Assembly: GCF_011090165.1 (NCBI RefSeq)
Contig: NZ_JAADJT010000002.1
Location: 496,001-560,000, forward strand
DNA: 64,000 bases
Reading direction: 5' to 3'
Source of the DNA: Duganella aceris
GTDB taxonomy: Bacteria; Pseudomonadota; Gammaproteobacteria; Burkholderiales; Burkholderiaceae_D
Made by a program: the position numbers and the translations under genes. Position 1 is the first letter of the stretch. Each line of letters opens with the position of its first letter. This document shows, in pieces, positions 1-7,901 of this stretch. The notes under the pieces were generated by a model. The model ran no database searches, was not told the origin of the DNA, and saw only the letters and a list, made by a program, of their open reading frames with translations.

Positions 1-2091
1 GTCATCAACATCGTGCTCGACAAATCGCTGGGCGGCAGCGCCAGCGTCATGTCCGGCATCAGCACCGAAGGCGACGGCCGCGTGGTCGAGACCAACGCCT
101 CGCTCGGCGTGCCGCTCGGCGAAGACGGCGTGCTGCGCGCCAGCGTGCGGCTGCAGGACCGCAACGAGAGCAACCGCTCCACGCCCGACACGCGCCAGCA
201 ATACTTCGGCAACAACGGTGCCAGCGCCGCCTCGTCCTTCTACGGCTCCGGCATCGGCCTGACGCCGTCCAACGGCACGCTCGACGCCCGCGAAGCCACG
301 ATCAACCGCAACACCTATCACCTCGGCGACACGCCGTTCCTGAGCAAGGCGATTTTCCTCAACGCCGAGAAGCCGCTGGCGCAAGGCGTCAAGCTGTACT
401 CGTTCGGCGGCTTCAGCCGCCTGGACGGCGAGTCCTACGGCTTCGCGCGCCGCGCCGCGCAGGATGAAACGGTGCGCAGCATCTATCCGGACGGCTACGC
501 GCCGCTGGTCCACGTCAACATGGAAAACAGTTCGCTGGCGCTCGGCGCCAAGGGCGAGGACATGCTGGGCTTCGACTGGGACCTGTCGACCGCGTACGGA
601 CGCAGCAAGGTCGATACCGGCCGCAGCAACTCCAACAACGCCTCGCTGGGCAACGCCAGCCCTACCACCGATTACTTCGGCGGCATCCGCTTCGGCCAGT
701 GGACCAGCAACCTCGACCTGACGCGCCAAATCCCGCTGGCCAGCGGCGCGCCGCTGAAGCTGGCGCTGGGTCTGGAGTTCCGCAAGGAATACTTCGAGGA
801 AGTGGCCGGCTCGCTGAACAGCTACCAGAACGGCGGCGCCACCATCATCGGCGGCCCGAACAACGGCAAGCCGGCGCCGATCGGCACCCAGCCATCGGTC
901 GGCAACAGCCCGCTCGACGCCAGCAACAACCAGCGCCACAGCACCGCCGTGTACGGCGAACTGGAACGCGACGTGACCGCGCAATGGATGTTGTCCGGCG
1001 CCGCGCGCCACGAAAACTTCTCCGACTTTGGCGGCAGCAACACCTTCAAGCTGGCCACCCGCTACGCGCTGACGCCGGCGCTGGCCTTGCGCGGCTCGGT
1101 CAGCACCGGCTTCCGCGCGCCGAGCCTGGCGCAGTCGTACACCAGCAACACCTCGACCATCTTCGTCAACGGCCTGCCGGTGGTGCAGCGCCTGACGCCG
1201 GTCAACAACCCGATCGCGCAAGCGCTGGGCGCGACCGACCTGAAACCGGAGAAGTCGCGCAACGTCTCGATCGGCGCGGTGTGGAGCGAAGGCGCGTTCA
1301 CCGTCTCCGGCGACGCCTACCGCATCGCCATCGACGACCGGCTGGCGCTGTCGTCGCTGTTCCAGGACGCGCGCATCACCGCCAAGCTGGCCAGCCTGGG
1401 CTACGCCGGCATCAACGGCGTCAGCTTCATGAGCAACGCCATCGACACCGTCACCAAGGGCATCGACGTGACCTCCAGCTACCGCTTGCCGATGGCCGAG
1501 CGCGGCACGCTGGTGGTGACCGCTTCCGGCAACTACAACAAGACCGAGATCGAGCGCATCTCGGCCGCGCCGAGCCAGCTGACCTCGCTGGGCATCACCA
1601 CCCCGCTGTACGACCTGACGCAGCAGGTGCGCCTGACCGACGCCTCGCCGAAGACCAAGTTCGTGCTCGGCCTGAACTGGAAAAAGGGCGATTGGACCGT
1701 CAACCTGAACAACATCCGCTACGGCGAAGTGGCGGCGGTGGCCTTCACCTCGCTGACGCCGGCGCAGATCGCGGCGGTCACGCCGGGTTACGACGTCAGC
1801 CTGGTGCCGGTCTCGGCCACGTCGGCCAATTCGCAGGTGATCCAGAAGTTCGGCGCCAAGATCATCACCGACCTGAACCTGAGCTACCAGATCAACAAAT
1901 CGACCAGCGTCACGGTCGGCAGCAACAATCTGTTCGACGTCTACCCGGACAAGAACCTGGCCTCGACCGCCGCCAGCGTTGCCGCCGGCACCAACGGCTC
2001 GGACAACGCCGGCACCTTCCCTTACAATTATGTGTCGCCGTTCGGGTACACGGGCCGTACCGTGTTCGCCAAGCTCGACTACAAGTTCTGA
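1..2091 (+). CDS. TonB-dependent outer-membrane receptor, 5' end cut by the window
   Basis: Outer-membrane beta-barrel that would import a ligand with TonB energy. The frame is open from base 1. The first residues, VINIVLDKSLGG, match the end of a plug domain (the usual GGVINI-type segment), so the signal peptide and most of the plug lie upstream. The remaining ~695 residues are rich in alternating polar and aromatic residues typical of barrel strands, contain FRAPSLAQ and LKPEKSRN (the usual RAPS and L-x-PE-x-S barrel motifs), and end in KLDYKF with the C-terminal aromatic residue needed for barrel insertion. It lies 39 nt before a periplasmic binding-protein gene, so the two may share a substrate. 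The ligand cannot be told from sequence. Confidence 0.93.
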   Translation, partial: VINIVLDKSLGGSASVMSGISTEGDGRVVETNASLGVPLGEDGVLRASVRLQDRNESNRSTPDTRQQYFGNNGASAASSFYGSGIGLTPSNGTLDAREATINRNTYHLGDTPFLSKAIFLNAEKPLAQGVKLYSFGGFSRLDGESYGFARRAAQDETVRSIYPDGYAPLVHVNMENSSLALGAKGEDMLGFDWDLSTAYGRSKVDTGRSNSNNASLGNASPTTDYFGGIRFGQWTSNLDLTRQIPLASGAPLKLALGLEFRKEYFEEVAGSLNSYQNGGATIIGGPNNGKPAPIGTQPSVGNSPLDASNNQRHSTAVYGELERDVTAQWMLSGAARHENFSDFGGSNTFKLATRYALTPALALRGSVSTGFRAPSLAQSYTSNTSTIFVNGLPVVQRLTPVNNPIAQALGATDLKPEKSRNVSIGAVWSEGAFTVSGDAYRIAIDDRLALSSLFQDARITAKLASLGYAGINGVSFMSNAIDTVTKGIDVTSSYRLPMAERGTLVVTASGNYNKTEIERISAAPSQLTSLGITTPLYDLTQQVRLTDASPKTKFVLGLNWKKGDWTVNLNNIRYGEVAAVAFTSLTPAQIAAVTPGYDVSLVPVSATSANSQVIQKFGAKIITDLNLSYQINKSTSVTVGSNNLFDVYPDKNLASTAASVAAGTNGSDNAGTFPYNYVSPFGYTGRTVFAKLDYKF

Positions 2092-2130
2092 ACCATGCCG
2101 ACATCGACTCCTCATTTACAAGGCGCGCCT

Positions 2131-2979
2131 ATGACAGCTGTCCTCTCCCCTTCCCGGCGCCTGGCGCTGGCCTGCCTGCCGGCGCTGCTGTGCGCGCTGG
2201 CCGCGCCGGCGGCGCTGGCCCAGTCGCCGGCCGGCGACCTGCTGGCCAAGGCCCGCGCCGCCGGCGTGATCCGCATCGCCAACACGCAAAGCAGCGCGCC
2301 GTGGAGCATGCTCGACGATAAAAACCAGCCGGCCGGTTACGACGTCGAGGTGGCGCTGGAACTGGCCAAGCGCATCGGCGTGGCGAAGGTGGTGTTCGTG
2401 GCCGACTCGTACAAGAACTTCATCGAGGGCCTGCGGGTGGGCAAATACGAGATCGTCATGAACGATCTGACGCCGACCCGCGAACGCGGCAAGCAGGTCG
2501 ATTTCAGCGCGCCCTACGGCGTCGAGGATTTCCGCATCTTCGTGCGCTCGGAGAACACCACCATCCGCGGCCGGCCCGACCTGGCCGGCAAGCGGGTCGG
2601 CGCCACCAGCGGCACCACCAATGAGTCGTGGGCGCGCGCCAACCTGCTGCAGTCCGACGTGCGCGGCTACGACAACGGCGGCTTCGTCTACAACGACCTG
2701 GCCAACCGCCGCATCGACGCCGTCATCAGCTCGCACTTCGCCGGCATGAAGTTCGCCAAGGTGCACAAGCTGCCGGTCAAGGAAGTGGGCGAGCCGCTGA
2801 TCTATCAACTGTCGGCGGCGGCCATCGCCAAGGGACAGCCGGCGTTGCAGGCGGCGCTCAACCAGGGCGTGGCCGCGATGCTGGCCGACGGCACCATCGA
2901 CCGCATCGCCAAGAAGTGGATCGGTCCCGAGTACGAGATGCGCGCCACCATCCTCAAAGCGCAGCAGCAGCCCGAATAA
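2131..2979 (+). CDS. Periplasmic amino-acid-binding protein of an ABC transporter (SBP_bac_3)
   Basis: Family 3 solute-binding protein that captures an amino acid in the periplasm. The ATG at 2131 is preferred over one 36 nt upstream because it follows an AAGG-containing leader and starts a clean signal peptide (basic SPSRR, hydrophobic stretch, ALAQS cleavage site). About 282 residues, normal for the family. Typical segments are present: QPAGYDVEVALELAKRIGV near the first lobe, TPTRERGKQVDFS, and GKRVGATSGTTNE in the second lobe. The matching permease and ATPase are at 5198-6633, separated by a LysR gene on the other strand and a PLP lyase gene. Polar amino acid or opine-like substrate is inferred from family and context. 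Confidence 0.9.
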   Translation: MTAVLSPSRRLALACLPALLCALAAPAALAQSPAGDLLAKARAAGVIRIANTQSSAPWSMLDDKNQPAGYDVEVALELAKRIGVAKVVFVADSYKNFIEGLRVGKYEIVMNDLTPTRERGKQVDFSAPYGVEDFRIFVRSENTTIRGRPDLAGKRVGATSGTTNESWARANLLQSDVRGYDNGGFVYNDLANRRIDAVISSHFAGMKFAKVHKLPVKEVGEPLIYQLSAAAIAKGQPALQAALNQGVAAMLADGTIDRIAKKWIGPEYEMRATILKAQQQPE

Positions 2980-2980
2980 C

Positions 2981-3907
2981 TCAGGCCGCGCGCTGCCCCG
3001 CCAGCACTTGCTGCAGCTGGCGGATCTCCGCATCCATCTGGATGCGCATAATCTTCAACAATTCCTTCGCGTTCTCCGACAGCGGGATCCCCGGCCGGAA
3101 CACCAGCAGCCCGGTGAAGCGCACGTCGATCGACATCGGCTTGAGCACCAGCCCGCGCGCGATGAAGTCCAGCGCCACGATCGGATGCGCCATCCCTATC
3201 CCCACGCCATGCAGCGCCAGCTCGCACACCGAGCTGGAATTGGGCGTCTCGATGATCGGCCGCAGCACCTGCTGGTGCTGCTCCAGCGCCAGCGCCAGAC
3301 GGCGCCGGCTGGCGTCCTCCGGATTGAGCGCGATGAAGGGATAGCTGCCCAGGTCCTCCGGCTCCATCACCGTCTTGCGCGCCAACGGATGGCGCGCGTT
3401 CATCACGATCACCCCCGGCACGCTCATGAATGGCGAATGCTCCAGCCCGGTCACCGACAGCTCGTCGGCCATCAGGCCGAAATCCAGCTGGCCGCTGGAA
3501 ACGTTCTGGTGCACCTCGCGCGAACTCAGGATCTGGAACGACATCGCGATGCGGCGTTCATCGAGGCCGAATTCGGCGATCGCGCGCGGCATGAAGCCGC
3601 CGCCCAGCGCCGGATACGAGGCGATCGCCAGCCGTCCCAGCCCGAACGACTTCAGGCTGCGGATGCGGTGCTTGATGCTCTCGAAGCCGGCGAAGCAGCG
3701 GTCCACCTCCACCATCAGCGACAGCGCTTCCTGGGTCGGCACCAGCCGGCCGCGCACCCGTTCGAACAGACGCAGCTCGGACACGGTTTCCAATTTACGG
3801 ATCGACTGGCTCACCGCCGGCTGTGACACATTCAGCAGCGCCGCCGCCTTGCTGGTGCTGCCGGCCTGCATCACCGCCCGGAACACCTCGATTTCCCGCA
3901 TTTCCAT
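2981..3907 (-). CDS. LysR-family transcriptional regulator
   Basis: DNA-binding regulator, 308 residues. An N-terminal winged helix-turn-helix (about residues 4-63, with STSKAAALLNVSQPAVSQSI) is followed by a ligand-binding LysR substrate domain. It is transcribed divergently from the lyase/transporter genes and its start codon sits 2 nt from an ATAA-N7-TTAT inverted repeat (3910-3924), the arrangement usual for a LysR protein that controls itself and its divergent target. The sequence style and the box resemble the OccR/NocR (octopine/nopaline) branch, which is inference. Its 3' end lies 1 nt from the end of the binding-protein gene, so the two are convergent. Confidence 0.9.
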   Translation of the reverse strand: MEMREIEVFRAVMQAGSTSKAAALLNVSQPAVSQSIRKLETVSELRLFERVRGRLVPTQEALSLMVEVDRCFAGFESIKHRIRSLKSFGLGRLAIASYPALGGGFMPRAIAEFGLDERRIAMSFQILSSREVHQNVSSGQLDFGLMADELSVTGLEHSPFMSVPGVIVMNARHPLARKTVMEPEDLGSYPFIALNPEDASRRRLALALEQHQQVLRPIIETPNSSSVCELALHGVGIGMAHPIVALDFIARGLVLKPMSIDVRFTGLLVFRPGIPLSENAKELLKIMRIQMDAEIRQLQQVLAGQRAA

Positions 3908-3909
3908 AT

Positions 3910-3924
3910 ATAAGTCCTGCTTAT
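3910..3924. promoter_or_regulatory. Probable LysR operator, ATAA-N7-TTAT palindrome
   Basis: The 15 bases ATAAGTCCTGCTTAT form an inverted repeat (ATAAG, 5 nt, CTTAT) between the divergent LysR gene and the lyase gene. It fits the general T-N11-A LysR box, and as remembered it also fits the ATAA-N7-TTAT sites described for OccR and NocR. Binding is not shown by sequence alone. Confidence 0.6.
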
Positions 3925-3961
3925 AGAGTTAGTCCAATGTCGTGTTGAATCAATACGCGCC

Positions 3962-5188
3962 TTGGATGATACTACTCATGAAGACGGGCAACTCATCAAC
4001 TTTTCAAATAATTTCATGGACTCCACTCAGACCTCCCACCAAGCTTTCGCCAGCCTGTCGCCGGCGGTACAACGCGCCTCGACCGTGGTGTTCGACACGC
4101 TCGACGACTTCGTCCAGCGCAAGCACCGCCAGCCGGACGGCTACAGCTACGGCATCACCGGCACCCCGACCGCGCGCGGGCTGGAACACCAGATCGCCGC
4201 GCTGGAAAACGGCAAGCACTGCGTCATCACGCCGTCCGGCCAGTCGGCGCTGATGACCACCGTGATGGGCTTCGTGCGCGGCGGCGACCACCTGCTGATT
4301 TCCGCCGCCTGCTACGGCGCGCTGAAGACCTTCGGCGAAAAGTGGCTGGCCAGGATGGGCGTCGAGGTCGAGTTCTACGCGCCCGGCATCGGCGCCGGCA
4401 TCGAGGCGCTGATCAAATCCAACACCCGCATGATCTGCCTCGAATCGCCGGGCACGGTGACGATGGAGATGCCGGACGTGCCGGCCATCGCGGCGGCGGC
4501 GCGGCGCCGTGGCGTGCTGACCATGATGGACAACACCTGGGCCAGCCCGCTGGGTTTCCGCCCGCTCGACCACGGCATCGACTTCAGCGTCGAGGCCGCC
4601 ACCAAGCTGTTCGGCGGCCATTCGGACCTGTTGATGGGTTCGATCAGCATGAACGACCACGACCAGTACGCGGTGCTGCGCGAGACCCAGAGCATCCTCG
4701 GCCAGCAGGTCAGCCCGGACGATTGCTTCCTGGTGCTGCGCGGCCTGGAAACGCTGCAAGTGCGCCTCAGCGCGCAAAGCGCCACCACGCTGCTGATCGC
4801 GCGCTGGCTGGAGCAGCAGCCTCTAGTGGACCGTGTGCTGTTCCCGGCGCTGGAATCGGATCCCGGCCACGCCTTGTGGAAGCGCGACTTCCACGGCAGC
4901 GGCTGCCTGTTCTCGCTGATCCTCAAACCGGCGCCGGAGCAAGCCTTCCATGGCTTCTTCGACGCGCTCAAGCGCTTCGTCATCGGCGCCAGCTGGGGCG
5001 GCGTGCACAGCCTGGCCGCCTACTACCCGGCGCCGTTGCAGGCGCAGCGCCAGTTCCCGTTGACCGACCAGCCGGTGATCCGCCTGTCGATCGGCCTGGA
5101 GGAGCCGGCGGCGCTGATCGCCGACCTGCAAGCGGGCCTGGACGCCTATGCCGAGGTGCTGTACGCCACCTCGCGCAAACCGGGTTAA
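3962..5188 (+). CDS. metC: Cystathionine beta-lyase-like PLP enzyme (Cys/Met metabolism family)
   Basis: Cytoplasmic PLP enzyme of the Cys/Met metabolism family, whose members cleave or form C-S bonds (for MetC, cystathionine to homocysteine, pyruvate and ammonia). The motif EAATKLFGGHSDLLMG gives Lys215 as the PLP lysine and MMDNTWASPL the cofactor Asp. YSYGITGTPT and PSGQSAL match the family. 408 residues from the ATG at 3962; a second ATG at 4016 is possible, and neither has a strong ribosome site. It lies in an amino acid transporter cluster, divergent from a LysR gene and 9 nt before the permease gene. A catabolic C-S lyase acting on an imported substrate is at least as likely as a biosynthetic MetC. 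Confidence 0.85.
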   Translation: MDDTTHEDGQLINFSNNFMDSTQTSHQAFASLSPAVQRASTVVFDTLDDFVQRKHRQPDGYSYGITGTPTARGLEHQIAALENGKHCVITPSGQSALMTTVMGFVRGGDHLLISAACYGALKTFGEKWLARMGVEVEFYAPGIGAGIEALIKSNTRMICLESPGTVTMEMPDVPAIAAAARRRGVLTMMDNTWASPLGFRPLDHGIDFSVEAATKLFGGHSDLLMGSISMNDHDQYAVLRETQSILGQQVSPDDCFLVLRGLETLQVRLSAQSATTLLIARWLEQQPLVDRVLFPALESDPGHALWKRDFHGSGCLFSLILKPAPEQAFHGFFDALKRFVIGASWGGVHSLAAYYPAPLQAQRQFPLTDQPVIRLSIGLEEPAALIADLQAGLDAYAEVLYATSRKPG

Positions 5189-5197
5189 GGCGCGGCC

Positions 5198-5848
5198 ATG
5201 CTCGACCTGTTTATACGCGCCCTGCCCTTGCTGGAAAAAGCCATCCTGATCACGCTCGGCCTGGGCTTCGGCGCCTTCATCCTGGGCGGCATGCTCGGCA
5301 TGCTGATCGCGCTGTCCCGTCTGTCGCGCTGGCGCGCGCTGCGCTGGCTGGCGTTCGCCTACGTGTCGGTGTTTCGCGGCACGCCGCTGCTGATCCAGAT
5401 CCTGCTGATCTACTTCGGCCTGCCGACCTGGGACATCGTCATCGAACCGATCCCCGCAGCGCTGCTGGCGTTGTCGCTGTTCGCGGCCGCCTACCTGAGC
5501 GAGAATTTCCGCTCCGGCATCATGGCGGTCGACCGCGGCCAGTGGGAGGCGGCCCAGGCCATGGGCATGTCCTATCCGGTGACGCTGTGGCGCGTGGTGC
5601 TGCCGCAGGCGCTGCGCATCGCCATCCCCGACCTGGGCAGCCGCCTGATCGGCCTGATGAAGGACACCTCGCTGGCCTCCACCGTCACCGTGGTCGAACT
5701 GACCCGCGTGGCGGACCAGCTCGGCGCCACCACCTTCCGCTACATGGACATGTTCCTGATCGTCGGCGCGCTGTACTGGCTGATCAACCAGATCCTGACG
5801 ATCCTGCAAAGCATGCTTGAAACCCGACTCGCGAAACGCTACCAATGA
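5198..5848 (+). CDS. Amino acid ABC transporter permease
   Basis: Inner-membrane permease of the His/Glu/Gln/Arg/opine type (HEQRo family), 216 residues, with about five hydrophobic segments. The conserved cytoplasmic EAA loop that contacts the ATPase is visible as QWEAAQAMGMSY with QALRIAIPDLG after it. FRGTPLLIQILLIYFGLP is the typical second-helix signature. It follows the lyase gene by 9 nt, and its stop overlaps the ATPase start (ATGA at 5845-5848), so it is translationally coupled to it. Only one permease gene is present, so it would act as a homodimer. Confidence 0.93.
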   Translation: MLDLFIRALPLLEKAILITLGLGFGAFILGGMLGMLIALSRLSRWRALRWLAFAYVSVFRGTPLLIQILLIYFGLPTWDIVIEPIPAALLALSLFAAAYLSENFRSGIMAVDRGQWEAAQAMGMSYPVTLWRVVLPQALRIAIPDLGSRLIGLMKDTSLASTVTVVELTRVADQLGATTFRYMDMFLIVGALYWLINQILTILQSMLETRLAKRYQ

Positions 5849-6633
5849 CGACTATGGAAACCAGCCCAACGCCCGCCAACTGCACCGTGCGCGTGCGCGG
5901 CCTGACCAAGGCCTTCGGAACCAACCAGGTGCTGCGCGGCGTCGACCTGACCGTCGCCAAGGGCGAGGTGGTGGTCATCATGGGGCCGTCCGGCTCCGGC
6001 AAGACCACCTTCATCCGCAGCCTGAACTTCCTTGAAACGCCGGACGCCGGCAGCGTCGAAGTATGCGGCGTCGAGGTCGACGGCGCGCAGGCGGCCAGCT
6101 CGCGCCACGAGAGGCGCAAGGTGCAGCAGATCCGCCTGAAGACGGCGATGGTGTTCCAGTCCTTCAACCTGTTCCCGCACATGACCGTGCTCGACAACGT
6201 GATCGAAGGCCTGGTCACGGTGCGGCGCGCGGCGCGAGAGCCGGCGCGCCAGCGCGGACTGGCCTTGCTCGACCGGGTCGGCATGCTGGCCAAGGCCGAC
6301 GCCTATCCGGGCCGGCTGTCCGGCGGGCAGAAGCAGCGGGTCGCGATCGCCCGCGCGCTGGCCATGGATCCGGAAGTGATCTTCTTCGACGAACCGACCT
6401 CCGCGCTGGATCCGGAGCTGCGCGATGAAGTGTTGAAGATCATGCGCGAACTGGCCAACGAAGGCATGACCATGCTGGTGGTCACGCACGAGACGCGCTT
6501 CGCGCGCGACGTGGCCGACCGCATCATCTTCATGGAAGGCGGCTACGTGGTCGAGGACGCCGCGCCGGAAGCCTTCTTCGGCCCGGGCGCGAGCGAACGC
6601 AGCCGCCAGTTCCTGGGCCAGTTGCACGATTAA
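5845..6633 (+). CDS. Amino acid ABC transporter ATP-binding protein
   Basis: ATPase subunit that powers the importer formed with the permease just upstream. 262 residues, with a Walker [10 protein letters not shown] at residues 47-55, Q-loop in [13 protein letters not shown], signature LSGGQKQ at 158-164, Walker B VIFFDE at 178-183 and the H-loop in VVTHET. The starting ATG overlaps the permease stop codon. Closest in style to GlnQ/HisP-type polar amino acid ATPases. The order lyase-permease-ATPase-FAD enzyme-amidase with small gaps suggests one transcript. Confidence 0.95.
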   Translation: MTTMETSPTPANCTVRVRGLTKAFGTNQVLRGVDLTVAKGEVVVIMGPSGSGKTTFIRSLNFLETPDAGSVEVCGVEVDGAQAASSRHERRKVQQIRLKTAMVFQSFNLFPHMTVLDNVIEGLVTVRRAAREPARQRGLALLDRVGMLAKADAYPGRLSGGQKQRVAIARALAMDPEVIFFDEPTSALDPELRDEVLKIMRELANEGMTMLVVTHETRFARDVADRIIFMEGGYVVEDAAPEAFFGPGASERSRQFLGQLHD

Positions 6634-6662
6634 TTACCGATGAATTCACTGAGGGAGTATGT

Positions 6663-7901
6663 ATGCGTCGTAGATCTTTTATGGGCGGCCTGCTGGGCGC
6701 CGGTGCAGTGACCGTACCCGGCCTGGCCGCAGCGGCCAGCGCGAAAAAACGGCCTAGGGTCGGCGTCGTCGGCGGCGGCATTCTCGGCGCCTCGATCGCG
6801 GTGCACCTGATCGATGCGGGCGCCGACGTGGTCGTGTTCGAGAAGAACACTCCGGCCAGCGGCGCCACCCAGGCCTCGCTGGCGTGGATCAACGCCAGCA
6901 CCGTCAACACCCATTATCGCGACCTGCGCCTGAGCAGCATGGCGGCCTGGCGCGAGCTCGACAAGCGGCTGCGGCTGGGCGTGATCTGGGGCGGTTCGAT
7001 CAGCTGGTCGAACATTCCGGCCAAGGTGGACAACCTGAAGAAGCGTGAAGTCGCGCTGCGCAACACCGCCGCCGATCCGCTGGTGGTGGACGCCAGGAAG
7101 ATCACCGAGCTGTCGCCGTGCATCGCCCCGGGCGACACCGGCATGGGATTCTTCCTGCCGCACGATGGGCATATCGACCCGGTCGACGTCACGCTGCGCA
7201 TGCTGAGCTACGCCAAGACCAAGGGCGCGCAGGTGATCTATCCCTGCGCCATCACCGGCATCGACATGGTGGACGGTGCGGTCAAGGTGGTCAAGACCAG
7301 CCAGGGCGAGTTCCCGGTCGACCAGCTGGTGGTGGCCGCCGGCGCCGATACGCCGGGCTTGATGGACATGCTCGGCTTCAAGCTGACGATCAACACCGTG
7401 CCGGGCCTGAACGTGCACACCAAGGTGCTGCCGCATCAGACCGACATGGTCTACGACGTGTCCAGCGCGCTCGAATTCAAGCAGATGCCGAATGGCGAAG
7501 CGGTGGTGATTTATGTCGGCGGGCCGCCCAAGCAGTTGCCGGTGCACGATCCTGTGTATGGCCGCGCCATCACCGCCTATCCGAGCCCGGAGCTGGCGGC
7601 CATGCATGCCAAGAGCTTGCTCGGCAAGGCGGCGGTGTACTGGCCGGCGCTCGCCAACGCCGAGCCGGACAAAATCCGCGTCGGCTTCCGCCCGGTGCCG
7701 GCCGACGGCCTGCCGGTGATCGGCCCGGTGCCGGGCGCCAAAAATGCCTACGTGGTCGCCACCCATAGCGGCGTGACGCTGGCGCCGATCCTGGGCCAAC
7801 ACGCCGCCGCCGAAGTCCTGGGCGGCGCCCCGGCCGCGATCCTGGCGCCGTATCGGCCGGATCGCTTCACTGGTGAAGTGAAAGCGGGATCGGAAGGTTG
7901 A
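6663..7901 (+). CDS. Exported FAD-dependent amino acid oxidase-type dehydrogenase (DadA-like)
   Basis: FAD-binding oxidoreductase of the DAO/DadA superfamily, which oxidises amine or amino acid C-N bonds. The Rossmann motif GVVGGGILGASIA (about residues 34-46) and the ribose-binding Glu60 are present. The N-terminus MRRRSFMGGLLGAG is a Tat-type signal (twin arginines before SFM, then a hydrophobic stretch and a cleavage site near AAAASA), so the enzyme probably folds with FAD and is exported. 412 residues. The start has a good ribosome site (GAGGGAG). It lies 29 nt after the transporter ATPase and overlaps the amidase gene. The substrate is unknown; an N-substituted amino acid taken up by the cluster is inference. 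Confidence 0.85.
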   Translation: MRRRSFMGGLLGAGAVTVPGLAAAASAKKRPRVGVVGGGILGASIAVHLIDAGADVVVFEKNTPASGATQASLAWINASTVNTHYRDLRLSSMAAWRELDKRLRLGVIWGGSISWSNIPAKVDNLKKREVALRNTAADPLVVDARKITELSPCIAPGDTGMGFFLPHDGHIDPVDVTLRMLSYAKTKGAQVIYPCAITGIDMVDGAVKVVKTSQGEFPVDQLVVAAGADTPGLMDMLGFKLTINTVPGLNVHTKVLPHQTDMVYDVSSALEFKQMPNGEAVVIYVGGPPKQLPVHDPVYGRAITAYPSPELAAMHAKSLLGKAAVYWPALANAEPDKIRVGFRPVPADGLPVIGPVPGAKNAYVVATHSGVTLAPILGQHAAAEVLGGAPAAILAPYRPDRFTGEVKAGSEG

